Shown one piece after another: positions 7,654-15,698 of a stretch of DNA of 51,981 nt; position 1 is the first letter of the stretch, and each line of letters begins with the position of its first letter. The stretch comes from Paenibacillus sp. oral taxon 786 str. D14. Lineage in GTDB: Bacteria > Bacillota > Bacilli > Paenibacillales > Paenibacillaceae. The notes under the pieces are model-generated. The model was not told the DNA's origin, searched no databases, and saw only the letters and a list, made by a program, of their open reading frames with translations. The stretch spans positions 112,895 through 164,875 of the forward strand of contig NZ_GG695975.1 in NCBI RefSeq assembly GCF_000159955.1. Reading direction: 5' to 3'. A program made the position numbers and the translations under genes.

Positions 7654-7955
7654 TTACCGCGCGGGGATTAATCGGCGGGGACACCGGTGTTACGACGCGC
7701 CGGATCACGCCGCAACCAATAGAGCGGCCGAAGCAGATTGTAACGGTGCGCCGCCGAATTAATACGAGCCCGGGCGATCTGTTTGCGACGGTGACGTTTG
7801 AGGCGTTAGACCAGGCGGGAGCCGTAATCCGCGCGGAGTCAATGCGGACCCGGCAACCGGTCATGTTGAGCGCAATTATACCGCGGGAACAGGACTTTGT
7901 TGACGGGTTGGCCGCGGAAGGTTACAAGGTAAAAACTAATTTTAAAGGAGAATGA
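7650..7955 (+). CDS. hypothetical phage protein
   Basis: This 101-residue protein overlaps the cold-shock gene by 4 bp and ends 3 bp before the next start. The central part (QIVTVRRRINTSPGDLFATV) looks like beta strands. No family was recognised. Confidence 0.5.
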   Translation: MITARGLIGGDTGVTTRRITPQPIERPKQIVTVRRRINTSPGDLFATVTFEALDQAGAVIRAESMRTRQPVMLSAIIPREQDFVDGLAAEGYKVKTNFKGE

Positions 7956-7958
7956 TAT

Positions 7959-8831
7959 ATGTCTTATCATAAGGCGAAAGCAAGTTTAGAAAGAGCGCGT
8001 GAGATTGAACAATCTTCAAGTAGCGTGATGCTGGCATTTAAGCGAGATCTTGCCGCGGCACTATCCAAAATTGATTTAGACCGCCGGCTCACGGAGGAGG
8101 GTAAACAGGAGGCCAAAGCCGAAGTCCGTCAGAAACACGCGATCGAGTTTCTGCAGAAGTCGCACACGATGAAGCAGGAGTACGTTGCAAATATCAGGAA
8201 GGCGATCCGCGAGGCCGAAAAGGTGCTTTACGCACCTCCCCGGAAACCGGACGCGACGAAGCTCGGCCGCTTTGAGGACGCCCTTAGATCGCTTAAAACG
8301 GAGCTTATGTTCGCCACATCGCAAAGGTCTGCGCTTGAAAAGTTACGCGGATTTATTGATAAACTTGACGATCCGTATCTTGCCAAGCGGGTACGTGATG
8401 ACTTTGCGGACATCGCGCCGAAATTACTAGCGGCACCAGGCGACGGCACTATCGCAAAGGGTGACATCAAAGTATCTGTGCGCGCCGAGCTCGGTGAGAT
8501 GTACGATAATCTACTCAAACCGTACCAGACGGAGGATTTCCGCGGGGCCGGCGAAGTCCTTGAAATTGCGCAGATGCTCGCCGAGGATTCGCGCATCCAC
8601 CGCAGCCCGATCGTTAATGACGCGGCAAAAGAGGCGTTCGGCGAAGAATATGCGCGGTATATCAATGATACCGAATCATTTTTCGCGGAACATCCGGAGC
8701 ACACGCCGGAGCCGTTTATCGACGAGGAGGGCGAACTCGCTCGCCAAACAGCGGAAGATATCGCTTGGATCTACAAAGACGATGAAAATCCGACGTTGAA
8801 CGTTGGGGCCGGAGGGGGTGACGCGGAATGA
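7959..8831 (+). CDS. helical phage protein, possible capsid-assembly factor
   Basis: This 290-residue protein is helical and highly charged throughout, with long coiled-coil-like segments (residues 1-100), a middle region rich in Asp and Ala, and an acidic C-terminus. The RBS is AAAGGAG. It overlaps by 4 bp a gene whose product resembles the C-terminal part of phage scaffolding proteins, so a role in capsid assembly or size control is inferred from neighbourhood and composition only. Confidence 0.45.
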   Translation: MSYHKAKASLERAREIEQSSSSVMLAFKRDLAAALSKIDLDRRLTEEGKQEAKAEVRQKHAIEFLQKSHTMKQEYVANIRKAIREAEKVLYAPPRKPDATKLGRFEDALRSLKTELMFATSQRSALEKLRGFIDKLDDPYLAKRVRDDFADIAPKLLAAPGDGTIAKGDIKVSVRAELGEMYDNLLKPYQTEDFRGAGEVLEIAQMLAEDSRIHRSPIVNDAAKEAFGEEYARYINDTESFFAEHPEHTPEPFIDEEGELARQTAEDIAWIYKDDENPTLNVGAGGGDAE

Positions 8832-9091
8832 GTGAGGAAGCGCTGGAACTCGCGAATAAACGACTTGTCCGGGCGGAGTTTTTGATTGCGTCGCGGAATG
8901 CCGGCGTTCGACCGGAGGCGCTAGACGCTGCGTATAAACTCGCCGATTTGTCCGGCGTTGCTATCGACGACAACGGTAAAGTGTGGGGCGTAGATGATGC
9001 GATCGAGGAGCTTCGGAACAAGAGCAATTATTTATTTATACCAGTTGAGAAACCGAAGCCCAAAGCGCTTGGCGGTCCGAGCGGAAATTAA
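8828..9091 (+). CDS. phage scaffolding-like small protein
   Basis: This 87-residue protein contains LDAAYKLADLSGVAIDDNG, then KVWGVDDAIEELRNKSNYLF. This pattern matches what I know of the C-terminal half of Gp20-type phage scaffolding proteins (a residue-counting helix, a D-x-D/N-GKV-x-GV turn, and a terminal -YLF). A short stand-alone scaffold is expected if the element remodels a helper capsid. An intrinsic terminator follows 12 bp after the stop. Confidence 0.5.
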   Translation: MSEEALELANKRLVRAEFLIASRNAGVRPEALDAAYKLADLSGVAIDDNGKVWGVDDAIEELRNKSNYLFIPVEKPKPKALGGPSGN

Positions 9092-9103
9092 ATAAGTATC
9101 GAG

Positions 9104-9135
9104 GGGGCTGGCGCTAAACGCGCTGGCTTCTTTTT
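9104..9135 (+). terminator. intrinsic terminator inside the rightward gene train
   Basis: An 11-bp stem (9104-9114 with 9120-9130, including several G-U pairs) with a 5-nt loop is followed by TTTTT at 9131-9135. It separates the scaffold-like genes from the following late-type genes, so the downstream block may need read-through or its own promoter. Confidence 0.55.
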
Positions 9136-9154
9136 AATTTTGAGGGAGGGTGCG

Positions 9155-9580
9155 ATGCAATACCAACCTGACGAAATTACATTCGCGCACATTTTAATTT
9201 TAACAGGCGAAGCGGGCCAGATCGCCGCCGGCGTCGAACTATCCAAGCGCAGAATCGCGGAGGACGGGCGGCCATACTACGATCTCTATCATGTGCTATC
9301 GCTCTATTACACCGGTTCAATTCGCCAACAGATACCGGTGATTGCCGCGGATATATTGCGCTGCGTTGATCCGGAGACAAAGCGGCTTGTTATGCGCTCT
9401 AACGTGCCTCATTTCCGGCAGTGGCGGCATTATGAGCGGTTGATTAACGTGTTTGCTGCGAGTCAGGGTGTTACGGTGAAGATTAACTATGATATACGGG
9501 TTCCGCGCAAGTTCCCGGATACGATAAAGCTCGCGGCCGATGCGGGGCGGCGCTGTGCCTCGCTGGATTGTGCGATATAG
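9155..9580 (+). CDS. hypothetical phage protein
   Basis: I chose ATG 9155 with RBS GAGGGAGGG (9142-9150); a TTG five codons upstream is inside that RBS. The 141-residue product is mostly alpha-helical with no recognised motif. It lies between the terminator and the proteasome-like gene, to which it may be functionally linked. Confidence 0.5.
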   Translation: MQYQPDEITFAHILILTGEAGQIAAGVELSKRRIAEDGRPYYDLYHVLSLYYTGSIRQQIPVIAADILRCVDPETKRLVMRSNVPHFRQWRHYERLINVFAASQGVTVKINYDIRVPRKFPDTIKLAADAGRRCASLDCAI

Positions 9581-9597
9581 GAGGAGGAATTGAATAA

Positions 9598-10983
9598 TTG
9601 AGCAGTGTAATTGCTATTCAGACTTATGACCGCGTATGGATCGGAGCGGACAGCGCGGTATCGACGCAAATCGGGGGTAACACTTATCGGCTACACGAGG
9701 ACGGCAAAAAATTATTTCACGTCGGCGACAAGGTGATTTTCTGCTCCGGGATCATGGAACTGGCAGCCGCGATTATGGCGGAATACGAAGCGGCCGCGGA
9801 CCACTCACTCGCAAAACTGCAGAAGATTGCGCGCCGACAATGCGCGGAATATACCGCCAAACACCCGGAAGTTAAGGAGCGGCGTGGCATGTTCGTCGAG
9901 CTAATGATTGCCTATTACGATAAGGGGCGCGGCAAAACGGTAGTCGCCAGCATCTCGCCGTATCACAACGATTTTGAGATCGTCGAGCGTACGCTTAATA
10001 GTCCGATGGACTTCGCGGTATGGGCGGGCGGCATCCGGACACAGCAGGCGACCGACGCGGCGATGGCGAAATTTCGGGAGACTTTGGACGTTAACTTTAC
10101 CTACAAATACGCATTTCGCGCAATCAGTTACGAGGGGATCGGCGGCAACTTGACGGTGTACGAGATTGATGCGGCCGGTGTGCGGGAGAGCCTGCGGCAT
10201 ACGATACGGGAGAGACCAGGTACTAAGCGGCTGACTCGCGATGTGCTACAAAAGGCGGTTGCCGAGCTCGTAATCGCGGAGAGGATCGTCGGGCAACAAA
10301 TTAACGGCGTCGGCTTATCGATCGGCAGCGGAAACAACATTACGTACATCAATCCGAATGGGATTGCGGCCGGTCATGCGAACTTTAGTAGCGCGCCGTT
10401 TCGGGTTGATATGCAGGGGAACGTTGTCGCACGGAAGATTACGCTGACGGGGACGGTTGAGAACTCGTCAATCAATACGTCAACAATCACAGCCGCGGTT
10501 ATTAACGGTGGCCAAATCAACGGCGCGCAGATTATTGGCGGCAGCATTACGTCTAACACGGACATCGATATTACGCGCGACATTCGGGTAGGTAACAACA
10601 TTTATCTCGGATTGACCGGTCAAACGAATGACCGGCGTATTGAGTTTGTCGATAGCGGGCCTTATCGGTCGTATGTCGGGTTTACTAACGCGACGAAACA
10701 GCTTGAACTCTACGCGGCAAACGATATCCGCATCAATAGCGGCCTTAATGTATCGCTAAATGCGGCTTATGACGTTAACGTTAACGCAAACCGCGTCATA
10801 ATCCCGTTTAATACTTACCTCGGGTCAGCCTCGTCTAGTAATCGCCTGGTCATGCAGGCGGACCTCGGCGGTAAAGCAAACGTAGAGGATGCCGGTTATA
10901 ATCTTACGTTCGATACAAGTACACGCAATCTTAAGATGTACAATCGATATGGCGACTTGATGGCGCAGGTCCATATACCGTAA
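9598..10983 (+). CDS. proteasome-fold (Ntn-hydrolase-like) domain fused to a tail-fibre-like domain
   Basis: The start is TTG 9598 (RBS GGAGGAGGA). After Met removal the mature N-terminus would be Ser-1. In the peptide beginning SSVIAIQTYDRVWIGADSAV, Asp falls at position 17, as in proteasome beta subunits and HslV, and GKKLF supplies lysines at 36-37, near the usual Lys33. Residues 1 to about 225 have the expected core pattern, including a KVIFCSG strand. From about residue 240 the sequence changes to Gly/Asn/Thr-rich strands (INGGQINGAQIIGGSI, then DIDITRDIRVGNNIYL), typical of phage tail fibres or receptor-binding proteins. The fusion suggests a self-processing or peptide-cleaving head on a fibre. 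Family calls are by eye. Confidence 0.6.
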   Translation: MSSVIAIQTYDRVWIGADSAVSTQIGGNTYRLHEDGKKLFHVGDKVIFCSGIMELAAAIMAEYEAAADHSLAKLQKIARRQCAEYTAKHPEVKERRGMFVELMIAYYDKGRGKTVVASISPYHNDFEIVERTLNSPMDFAVWAGGIRTQQATDAAMAKFRETLDVNFTYKYAFRAISYEGIGGNLTVYEIDAAGVRESLRHTIRERPGTKRLTRDVLQKAVAELVIAERIVGQQINGVGLSIGSGNNITYINPNGIAAGHANFSSAPFRVDMQGNVVARKITLTGTVENSSINTSTITAAVINGGQINGAQIIGGSITSNTDIDITRDIRVGNNIYLGLTGQTNDRRIEFVDSGPYRSYVGFTNATKQLELYAANDIRINSGLNVSLNAAYDVNVNANRVIIPFNTYLGSASSSNRLVMQADLGGKANVEDAGYNLTFDTSTRNLKMYNRYGDLMAQVHIP

Positions 10984-10999
10984 TTAATGGAGGGACACG

Positions 11000-11218
11000 A
11001 TGCAAGTACGTAACTTACTTGAGTGTACGGTTGATCTATCGCAGCCGCTGCCGGGGTTGACCACCGTTATCTCCGCGGTACTCTCGGCGCATCCAGACGT
11101 TGATAAGCGCCTAGCCGTGTTACATGCGCTTAGTGACGAGATTACAACGTCGCTGCTTACATTAGAAGACGGGATAGGAGAGGAAGAGTCATATGACAAA
11201 CGACGAAATACGCATTGA
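11000..11218 (+). CDS. hypothetical small phage protein
   Basis: This 72-residue protein has RBS GGAGGGAC and overlaps the next gene by 26 bp. It is acidic toward the C-terminus. Position directly after a fibre-like gene is where phages often carry fibre-associated proteins, but the sequence gives no motif. Confidence 0.45.
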   Translation: MQVRNLLECTVDLSQPLPGLTTVISAVLSAHPDVDKRLAVLHALSDEITTSLLTLEDGIGEEESYDKRRNTH

Positions 11219-11789
11219 CATTGCGGCATTAACGGAGCGTCTGCGACAAATCCGTATTGAACAAGGGCGGCCGGCCGATCCACCAAAACGGAAGAAATGC
11301 GTTGATATTCCGTTATCGCTCGCGTTGGTTGAGCGGTTGCAACCGTTCCGAGCGATTGCAGTAAAGTACGCGTCGATTCTTGCGGCTGGCCAGGTTATGC
11401 GGATTGATACGGATAAGCTTGCGGAATATGGTGAAATGGCGCGCCTCTTGCGTCACTCGGTGGGCTTCTTCTGCGGGCTACATGCGCTCGGAGCTGACGG
11501 AGTGCTTGCGGCCATGCAGCGAATTAATGCGTTGATTGACGCCGGAAGAATTGACGAGATCAACACAAACAAGGAGATGCGCGGCGTCCACTTTTGTATT
11601 GAGTTGATGACAAAAGATGAAGGGCTACGACATGATGCGTTCGATCACCGCGATAAATACGATTTCGACGCACGGAAGGAAGCAGAGCGCTTGTTATCCG
11701 ATCCGGTCGCGCTACAGGCCGCGATTGATAAAGCGTTTAAAGAAATAGAGGAGGACGATATCTATGAGCAGACAACGCAAAGCGCTTGA
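11193..11789 (+). CDS. hypothetical phage protein
   Basis: This 198-residue, mainly helical protein has RBS GGAGAGGAAG and overlaps both neighbours (26 bp on each side). Residues 1-35 are charged and lysine- and arginine-rich (PPKRKK). No family was recognised. The tight overlap with the terminase gene suggests coordinated synthesis. Confidence 0.5.
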   Translation: MTNDEIRIDIAALTERLRQIRIEQGRPADPPKRKKCVDIPLSLALVERLQPFRAIAVKYASILAAGQVMRIDTDKLAEYGEMARLLRHSVGFFCGLHALGADGVLAAMQRINALIDAGRIDEINTNKEMRGVHFCIELMTKDEGLRHDAFDHRDKYDFDARKEAERLLSDPVALQAAIDKAFKEIEEDDIYEQTTQSA

Positions 11790-12228
11790 GGCGCAACTAA
11801 CTGAACAGCAACGGAGAGCCGCGCAGCTTTTAGTCGCGAACGAGTGGGGAGAATTGCTCGGCGAGAACGGCAAAAAGAAGACGATGCAAGAACTGGCGGA
11901 CGAAATCGGGATCGCGCGGAGTACGTTGTTTGAGTGGAAGTCGCAAGAACATTTCGCGGCATACGTGAACTATCTGGCCGAGCGCAACCTTGACGCTATG
12001 CGGTCGGAGGTGTACGTTCAACTTATGCGTGCGATCCGCGGTGGAGCGAACGGGATTCCTTCCGTTAAAGCGCTCGATTTATTCATGCGTCGTTACGGAT
12101 TGCTCACCGATCGAACTGTCGTAGAAGACATGCGAGATACGGTCGAGACGCGACGCAAAACAGACGAGGAGATTCGCGCGGAGATTGACGAATTGAACGC
12201 GATGATTGACGGTACAAAGGCGAGTTAA
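11764..12228 (+). CDS. phBC6A51-type small terminase subunit (TerS)
   Basis: This 154-residue protein has a helix-turn-helix after a helical N-terminus. KKTMQELADEIGIARSTLFE and then WKSQEHFAAYVNYL (residues 38-72) is the homeodomain-like pattern of phBC6A51-family small terminase subunits, which recognise packaging sites. The C-terminal half is helical with an acidic end, as expected for oligomerisation and large-subunit contact. No large terminase follows; the next 700 bp are non-coding and then a chromosomal gene tail begins. A lone TerS at the right end is characteristic of phage-inducible chromosomal islands, where it diverts packaging by the helper phage. Confidence 0.65.
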   Translation: MSRQRKALEAQLTEQQRRAAQLLVANEWGELLGENGKKKTMQELADEIGIARSTLFEWKSQEHFAAYVNYLAERNLDAMRSEVYVQLMRAIRGGANGIPSVKALDLFMRRYGLLTDRTVVEDMRDTVETRRKTDEEIRAEIDELNAMIDGTKAS

Positions 12229-12239
12229 GGCGTAATGAG

Positions 12240-12302
12240 TCCGAAGTGATTGCGCTTGTGATGGCGTGTAACCATGCGGATTACAGGCGCTTTTACTTCG
12301 GA
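12240..12302. repeat. long imperfect hairpin immediately after terS
   Basis: TCCGAAGT (12240-12247) pairs with ACTTCGGA (12295-12302), and an inner 11-bp stem pairs GCGCTTGTGAT (12252-12262) with ATTACAGGCGC (12280-12290, two G-U pairs). A 4-bp ATGG/CCAT stem sits at the top. It begins 12 bp after the terS stop. It may be a transcription-terminating structure or part of a packaging site. Confidence 0.55.
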
Positions 12303-12399
12303 TTCTTTCGGACTTAGCGTAAATAACCTGCAGCGGGCGCGTGGCGTGTGCGCCTCTGCAAACTCGGGGGTTCAGCGGTTATATTTCGCCTGTTCACGC

Positions 12400-12554
12400 T
12401 GCATAAACGATGTATAAACGCCTCAATCCGCGATGAATAATTTACCAGCGGAAATTACGATAATCCGCGCCACTACGCGAAATCTACTGGAAATGTATAT
12501 ACAGTGAATAACGCCTGTTTATGCAAGATCGGCGGAAATGGCGTAGTGGTGCGG
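12400..12554. repeat. nested inverted repeats in the right-end non-coding region
   Basis: TGCATAAAC (12400-12408) is the perfect inverse of GTTTATGCA (12517-12525). CCGCGCCACTACGC (12465-12478) matches the inverse of GCGTAGTGGTGCGG (12541-12554) at 13 of 14 positions. TGTATATACA at 12494-12503 is a perfect palindrome. The whole 12229-12912 segment has no convincing gene. Such clustered dyads next to a terminase gene could form a cos or pac site or integrase arm sites. Confidence 0.45.
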
Positions 12555-12792
12555 GTTCGCGGCGCACGGAATGGATTGCGGATTACACATTATCAACCCC
12601 GCGCGATTGCATACGAATGTATATCGTAACGTGTACGGATAAGGCCGGCCGCTGACCCCCAAGCCACCCCCTCGCCGGCGGCTCATCAGGCCCCCGCACA
12701 ATCGACATAGCAAAATTAACTCGGGTGGTAATTAATGTAAATAATTATGCGCGCCAATCCGGAATTTTACTATAGAAGAAACGCGCCTACTA

Positions 12793-12822
12793 TTGCGAAA
12801 TTTGACCGCACTAGGGTACAAT
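12793..12822 (+). promoter_or_regulatory. possible promoter near the element's right end
   Basis: TTGCGA (12793-12798) and TACAAT (12817-12822) are separated by 18 bp. There is no intact gene downstream except the erpA tail, so function is doubtful. Confidence 0.25.
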
Positions 12823-12912
12823 ACGGTTAACGAGATTATACGCCATAGGGGCGTGTGATTAACGAGTCAATTCGGTGATTAACAATCCCGGCCTGCGCGG
12901 TGAAAACGTTGA

Positions 12913-13047
12913 TCTGACGCGGTTTTAGCCGAGCGCAAGCCATCCGTCAAATTCACCATCCACAACCCGAACGCCATCGCCACCTGCGGATGCGGTCAAT
13001 CGTTCCGCTTTAAGGACGAGGAAGGCGCGCCGCAACCTTGCGATTGA
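12913..13047 (+). pseudogene. erpA: 3' tail of an ErpA/YutM (HesB/IscA) iron-sulfur protein gene
   Basis: The open frame ending at TGA 13045-13047 encodes [19 protein letters not shown] and then [13 protein letters not shown]. The CGCG motif in a T-CGCG-x-SF context is the diagnostic C-terminal cluster-binding motif of A-type Fe-S carriers. Only about 33 family-like codons are present; upstream residues do not look like the family, and there is no start or RBS. The rest of the gene must lie left of the inserted element. In Bacillus yutM lies near yumC, and yumC is 3.2 kb away here, so this is the native locus. Confidence 0.8.
12946..13047. other. putative right attachment site (attR) of the phage-like element
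   Basis: Homology to the ErpA family begins at about 12946-12950 and runs to the stop codon. The crossover core should lie in this conserved 3' stretch, for example around 12952-12990. The matching attL and the rebuilt erpA gene are expected left of the window. The exact core cannot be set from one end. Confidence 0.55.
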
Positions 13048-13062
13048 TTGGAAAATAATAAG

Positions 13063-13092
13063 GGACTCTTCCATCTGGAAGAGTCCTTTTTT
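13063..13092. terminator. bidirectional intrinsic terminator
   Basis: GGACTCTTCC (13063-13072) pairs perfectly with GGAAGAGTCC (13077-13086) around ATCT, followed by TTTTTT. It ends erpA on the plus strand. On the minus strand A residues precede the stem and weaker termination is possible for the converging permease gene. Confidence 0.85.
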
Positions 13093-14285
13093 CATGGTTG
13101 CGTTTCAGCTGGAGGCTCGCGAAGGTCAAGCTGATCAGGGGCAGGCGCATCCGGCTCCTCATACAAATGGGACCGCCGTTCGAACCATTGGAACAGATGG
13201 GTGAAAATTACTTTCAGCACAGCGTAGCCCGGCACGGCGAGAATCACGCCCAGGACGCCAAACAGATTGCCGGCGGTGAGGATCACGAAGATGATCGTGA
13301 TCGGGTGAATGCGCAGCGTCTTGCCCATGATTTGCGGCGAAATGAACTTGCCTTCAACGAGCTGGACAACCGTCCAGACGACGATCAGCTTCAGCAGCAT
13401 GATCGGCGAGGTGACGATGGCCACAATGATCGCCGGAGTAATCGCGATAGCCGGCCCGAGATACGGGACGACGCTCGTGAACGAAGCGATGATCGCCAGC
13501 GTCAGCGAATAATCCAGGCCGATGATCACGAAGCCGACATACATCAGCGCCCCGATGCAGAAGCTGACGATGATTTGCCCGCGGATATAAGAGCTAATTT
13601 GGCTGTTCATCTCGGTCATCACATGGTGCGTTTGTTCACGGAAGCGAACGGGCACGTAACGCAGGATGAACTCCGGCAGCTTCTTGCCGTCCTTTAACAG
13701 ATAAAATAAGATGAACGGCATGGTGATGATCGCCAGGACGACGTTCTTGACGGCTCCAAGGAATCCGCCGATGCCGGACCAGGCGTTGTTCAACAAAGCG
13801 GTCCCTCGCTCCGACAGCGTGTTGGACAGGTCGTCCAGATTAAAGCCGGTCGACTCTTGGACCTGATGGAAGAAGTTGCTGCCGATCAAGCTTTCGAACT
13901 GCCGCTGCACCTCAGACGTATATCTTGGTAAATTTTCGATCAAACTCAGAATCTGTGCCTGAACCAACGGGATAACGGTCATAATGAGCACCGTGAGGAT
14001 CCCCGCGATCAACAAATATAACCCGGTAATCGTGTATACCCGGCGAATGCGCTTCGTTTCCAGCCAATCCACCAGCGGGTTGAGCAGATAATAGATCGCT
14101 CCGGTGAGCAGAATCGGGAGCAAGACGGTTTTGAACAGCACCGTAATGGGTTTGAACACAAACGGAATATGGGCGAACACCAGAATATTCAAGCCAATCA
14201 GCAAGACGACGAGCAAAAACACTACGAAACGGTTATTTAGAAAAAACCTTTTGAATCGGTCCCCCCAAGGTTGCGTACTTCCCAT
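13092..14285 (-). CDS. AI-2E family (PerM/YtvI-type) membrane transporter
   Basis: This 397-residue polytopic membrane protein has the layout of the AI-2E exporter superfamily. There are two N-terminal membrane segments (residues 20-75), a paired segment at 80-110, an amphipathic periplasmic-type helix-rich loop (110-190), and a C-terminal membrane block containing the conserved FYLLKDG (about residue 195), PYLGP (about 272) and [20 protein letters not shown] (about 312). The C-tail is soluble and acidic. Family members include B. subtilis YueF and YtvI; the substrate is unknown, and some members are Na+/H+ antiporters. It converges on the erpA tail. Confidence 0.85.
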   Translation of the reverse strand: MGSTQPWGDRFKRFFLNNRFVVFLLVVLLIGLNILVFAHIPFVFKPITVLFKTVLLPILLTGAIYYLLNPLVDWLETKRIRRVYTITGLYLLIAGILTVLIMTVIPLVQAQILSLIENLPRYTSEVQRQFESLIGSNFFHQVQESTGFNLDDLSNTLSERGTALLNNAWSGIGGFLGAVKNVVLAIITMPFILFYLLKDGKKLPEFILRYVPVRFREQTHHVMTEMNSQISSYIRGQIIVSFCIGALMYVGFVIIGLDYSLTLAIIASFTSVVPYLGPAIAITPAIIVAIVTSPIMLLKLIVVWTVVQLVEGKFISPQIMGKTLRIHPITIIFVILTAGNLFGVLGVILAVPGYAVLKVIFTHLFQWFERRSHLYEEPDAPAPDQLDLREPPAETQP

Positions 14286-14384
14286 GCCAATAGAACCTCC
14301 TGTATCTTTCTACTATCCCAAGTAACGATAATTTCTATGTAGTAATACGCAGAAATGGGTTTTGGTTCCCATCTTTTTTATGGA

Positions 14385-14427
14385 AAAAAGCCCGGATGCC
14401 ATCCGCAAGCGATGCTCCGAGCTTTTC
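14385..14427 (-). terminator. intrinsic terminator for the small membrane gene
   Basis: On the minus strand an imperfect stem built on AGCTCGGA and its partner TCCGGGCT encloses ATGC-rich sequence and is followed by TTTTTT. It lies 29 bp beyond the stop of the 14456-14680 gene. Confidence 0.6.
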
Positions 14428-14455
14428 CTGTGCGGTCAGGCACTCCCGACTTGCT

Positions 14456-14680
14456 TTAGAAAAATTGACGATTCACCATCATGACGACCATACAGGCCGC
14501 TGCCAGAGAAAAGACGATACAGCCGATGCCGAGACCCTTACGCGTTGTCCTGGCCATTTTGATGCCCGTGAGGAACAATGCGACGGTAATGCCGGCCAGC
14601 ACCAACGACATGGCGATCATGGCAAACCAATAGAGGACCTCGAACAGAGCTGCCTCAAATGAAGAACCCTCTGTATTCAA
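14456..14680 (-). CDS. small two-helix membrane protein
   Basis: This 74-residue protein has two predicted membrane segments, about residues 13-40 (FEVLYWFAMIAMSLVLAGIT) and 49-70 (GIGCIVFSLAAACMVVMMV), joined by a basic loop KMARTTRKG. The RBS on the minus strand is GGAAGGAGAG. No family was recognised; it is a typical conserved Paenibacillaceae membrane mini-protein. Confidence 0.6.
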   Translation of the reverse strand: MNTEGSSFEAALFEVLYWFAMIAMSLVLAGITVALFLTGIKMARTTRKGLGIGCIVFSLAAACMVVMMVNRQFF

Positions 14681-14841
14681 AGCTTGTGAACTCTCCTTCC
14701 TCTGCTAGTCATAGACTAACGTCTCCCCTTAATATACGCGAAATCCCTCGCTTTGCATAGAAAGAGCCTGCCTGACAGCCTTACCGGAGAAAGGGCTTAA
14801 GCCTTGGACAATCATCCAAGAATACGAATCTACAAATGAGT

Positions 14842-14856
14842 ACTATACCGTATAGT
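14842..14856. promoter_or_regulatory. perfect 7-1-7 palindrome before the ATP-grasp gene
   Basis: ACTATAC-C-GTATAGT lies 21 bp upstream of the start codon and 4 bp upstream of the RBS GGAAGGGG. It is placed where a repressor would block transcription of the following gene. Confidence 0.4.
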
Positions 14857-14876
14857 GAGAGGAAGGGGATGGTGTC

Positions 14877-15539
14877 ATGGCGGGGAGACAATTGGCCAAT
14901 AAGTGGCTCAAGACCGAAGCGCTTCTCAGCAACGCGGTCGTGGCCGCCCACATACCGCAAACCCGATTGTACAGTGCCGATTCGTTAAGGAGCATGCTGC
15001 ATCAGTTCGGCATGGTCGTCATTAAACCCCTCCGCGGCGGCGGAGGTTATGGTGTGATTAAGGTAACTTACGCAGGCGGAGTTTATGCTTATACCTATTT
15101 GTCCCGAACACGCGCGTTTTCCAGCTTTGAGGCGATGTTTCGTTCCTTAAACCGAGTGAAGGTCGGACGTAAGTATATGATCCAGCAAGGTATTCATTTG
15201 GCCCGCATCGCCGGGCGCCCGATCGACTATCGCGTGAAGGTCGTTAAAGAGAACGAAGTTTGGGTCTATCGCTCCATGGTCGGCCGGTTAGCCCGCCCTG
15301 GGCTGTTCGTGACCAACTTGTCCAAGGGAGGGACGATGCTTAGTGCCCGCGCAGGGCTCAGCCGCTCACTGGGCCGCAAAATCGCCGCCAGCAAGCGACG
15401 GGAGATGCGTACGTTAACGAATCTTTGTGTACAGATTCTAGAGGCTCGGTTTCCGGGGATCGGGCAGCTTGGTTTTGATTATGGCGTGGATCGGAACGGG
15501 AAGATCTGGATTTTTGAGGTCAATACGCGGCCACAATAA
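14877..15539 (+). CDS. YheC/YheD-like ATP-grasp protein
   Basis: This 220-residue protein has ATP-grasp features. VVIKPLRGGGGYGVIKV (about residues 47-63) is the nucleotide-binding glycine loop and lysine. QGIHLARIAGRPIDYRVKVV (about 105-124) and the C-terminal GQLGFDYGVDRNGKIWIFEV with NTRPQ carry the metal-binding D, E and N. It matches the ATP-grasp core of the YheC/YheD spore-coat-associated family but is about half the usual length, lacking the N-terminal domain. A function in spore envelope or peptide ligation is known only by family. Confidence 0.7.
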   Translation: MAGRQLANKWLKTEALLSNAVVAAHIPQTRLYSADSLRSMLHQFGMVVIKPLRGGGGYGVIKVTYAGGVYAYTYLSRTRAFSSFEAMFRSLNRVKVGRKYMIQQGIHLARIAGRPIDYRVKVVKENEVWVYRSMVGRLARPGLFVTNLSKGGTMLSARAGLSRSLGRKIAASKRREMRTLTNLCVQILEARFPGIGQLGFDYGVDRNGKIWIFEVNTRPQ

Positions 15540-15594
15540 GCTCGGATTGTCGGAAAATAAAAAAATTTTTGGTGAAAAATGGGAACGGGTGTCC

Positions 15595-15695
15595 TGTGAA
15601 TAACTTTTGTCCACATTATCCCACTAGCTTTTTCAACGGTTTTCGATATTTACTAACACGTTATTCACAGGATTTCCACAAGGGTTTGTGGATAA
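15595..15695. promoter_or_regulatory. cluster of DnaA boxes upstream of sda
   Basis: DnaA-box matches are TGTGAATAA (15595-15603), TTGTCCACA (15607-15615), TTATTCACA (15661-15669) and the perfect TGTGGATAA (15687-15695), plus a weaker ATTTCCACA (15672-15680). Further boxes may lie beyond the gene (TTGTGGACAA near 15908). DnaA control of sda is established in B. subtilis, where it couples replication status to sporulation entry. Confidence 0.8.
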
Positions 15696-15698
15696 CAA

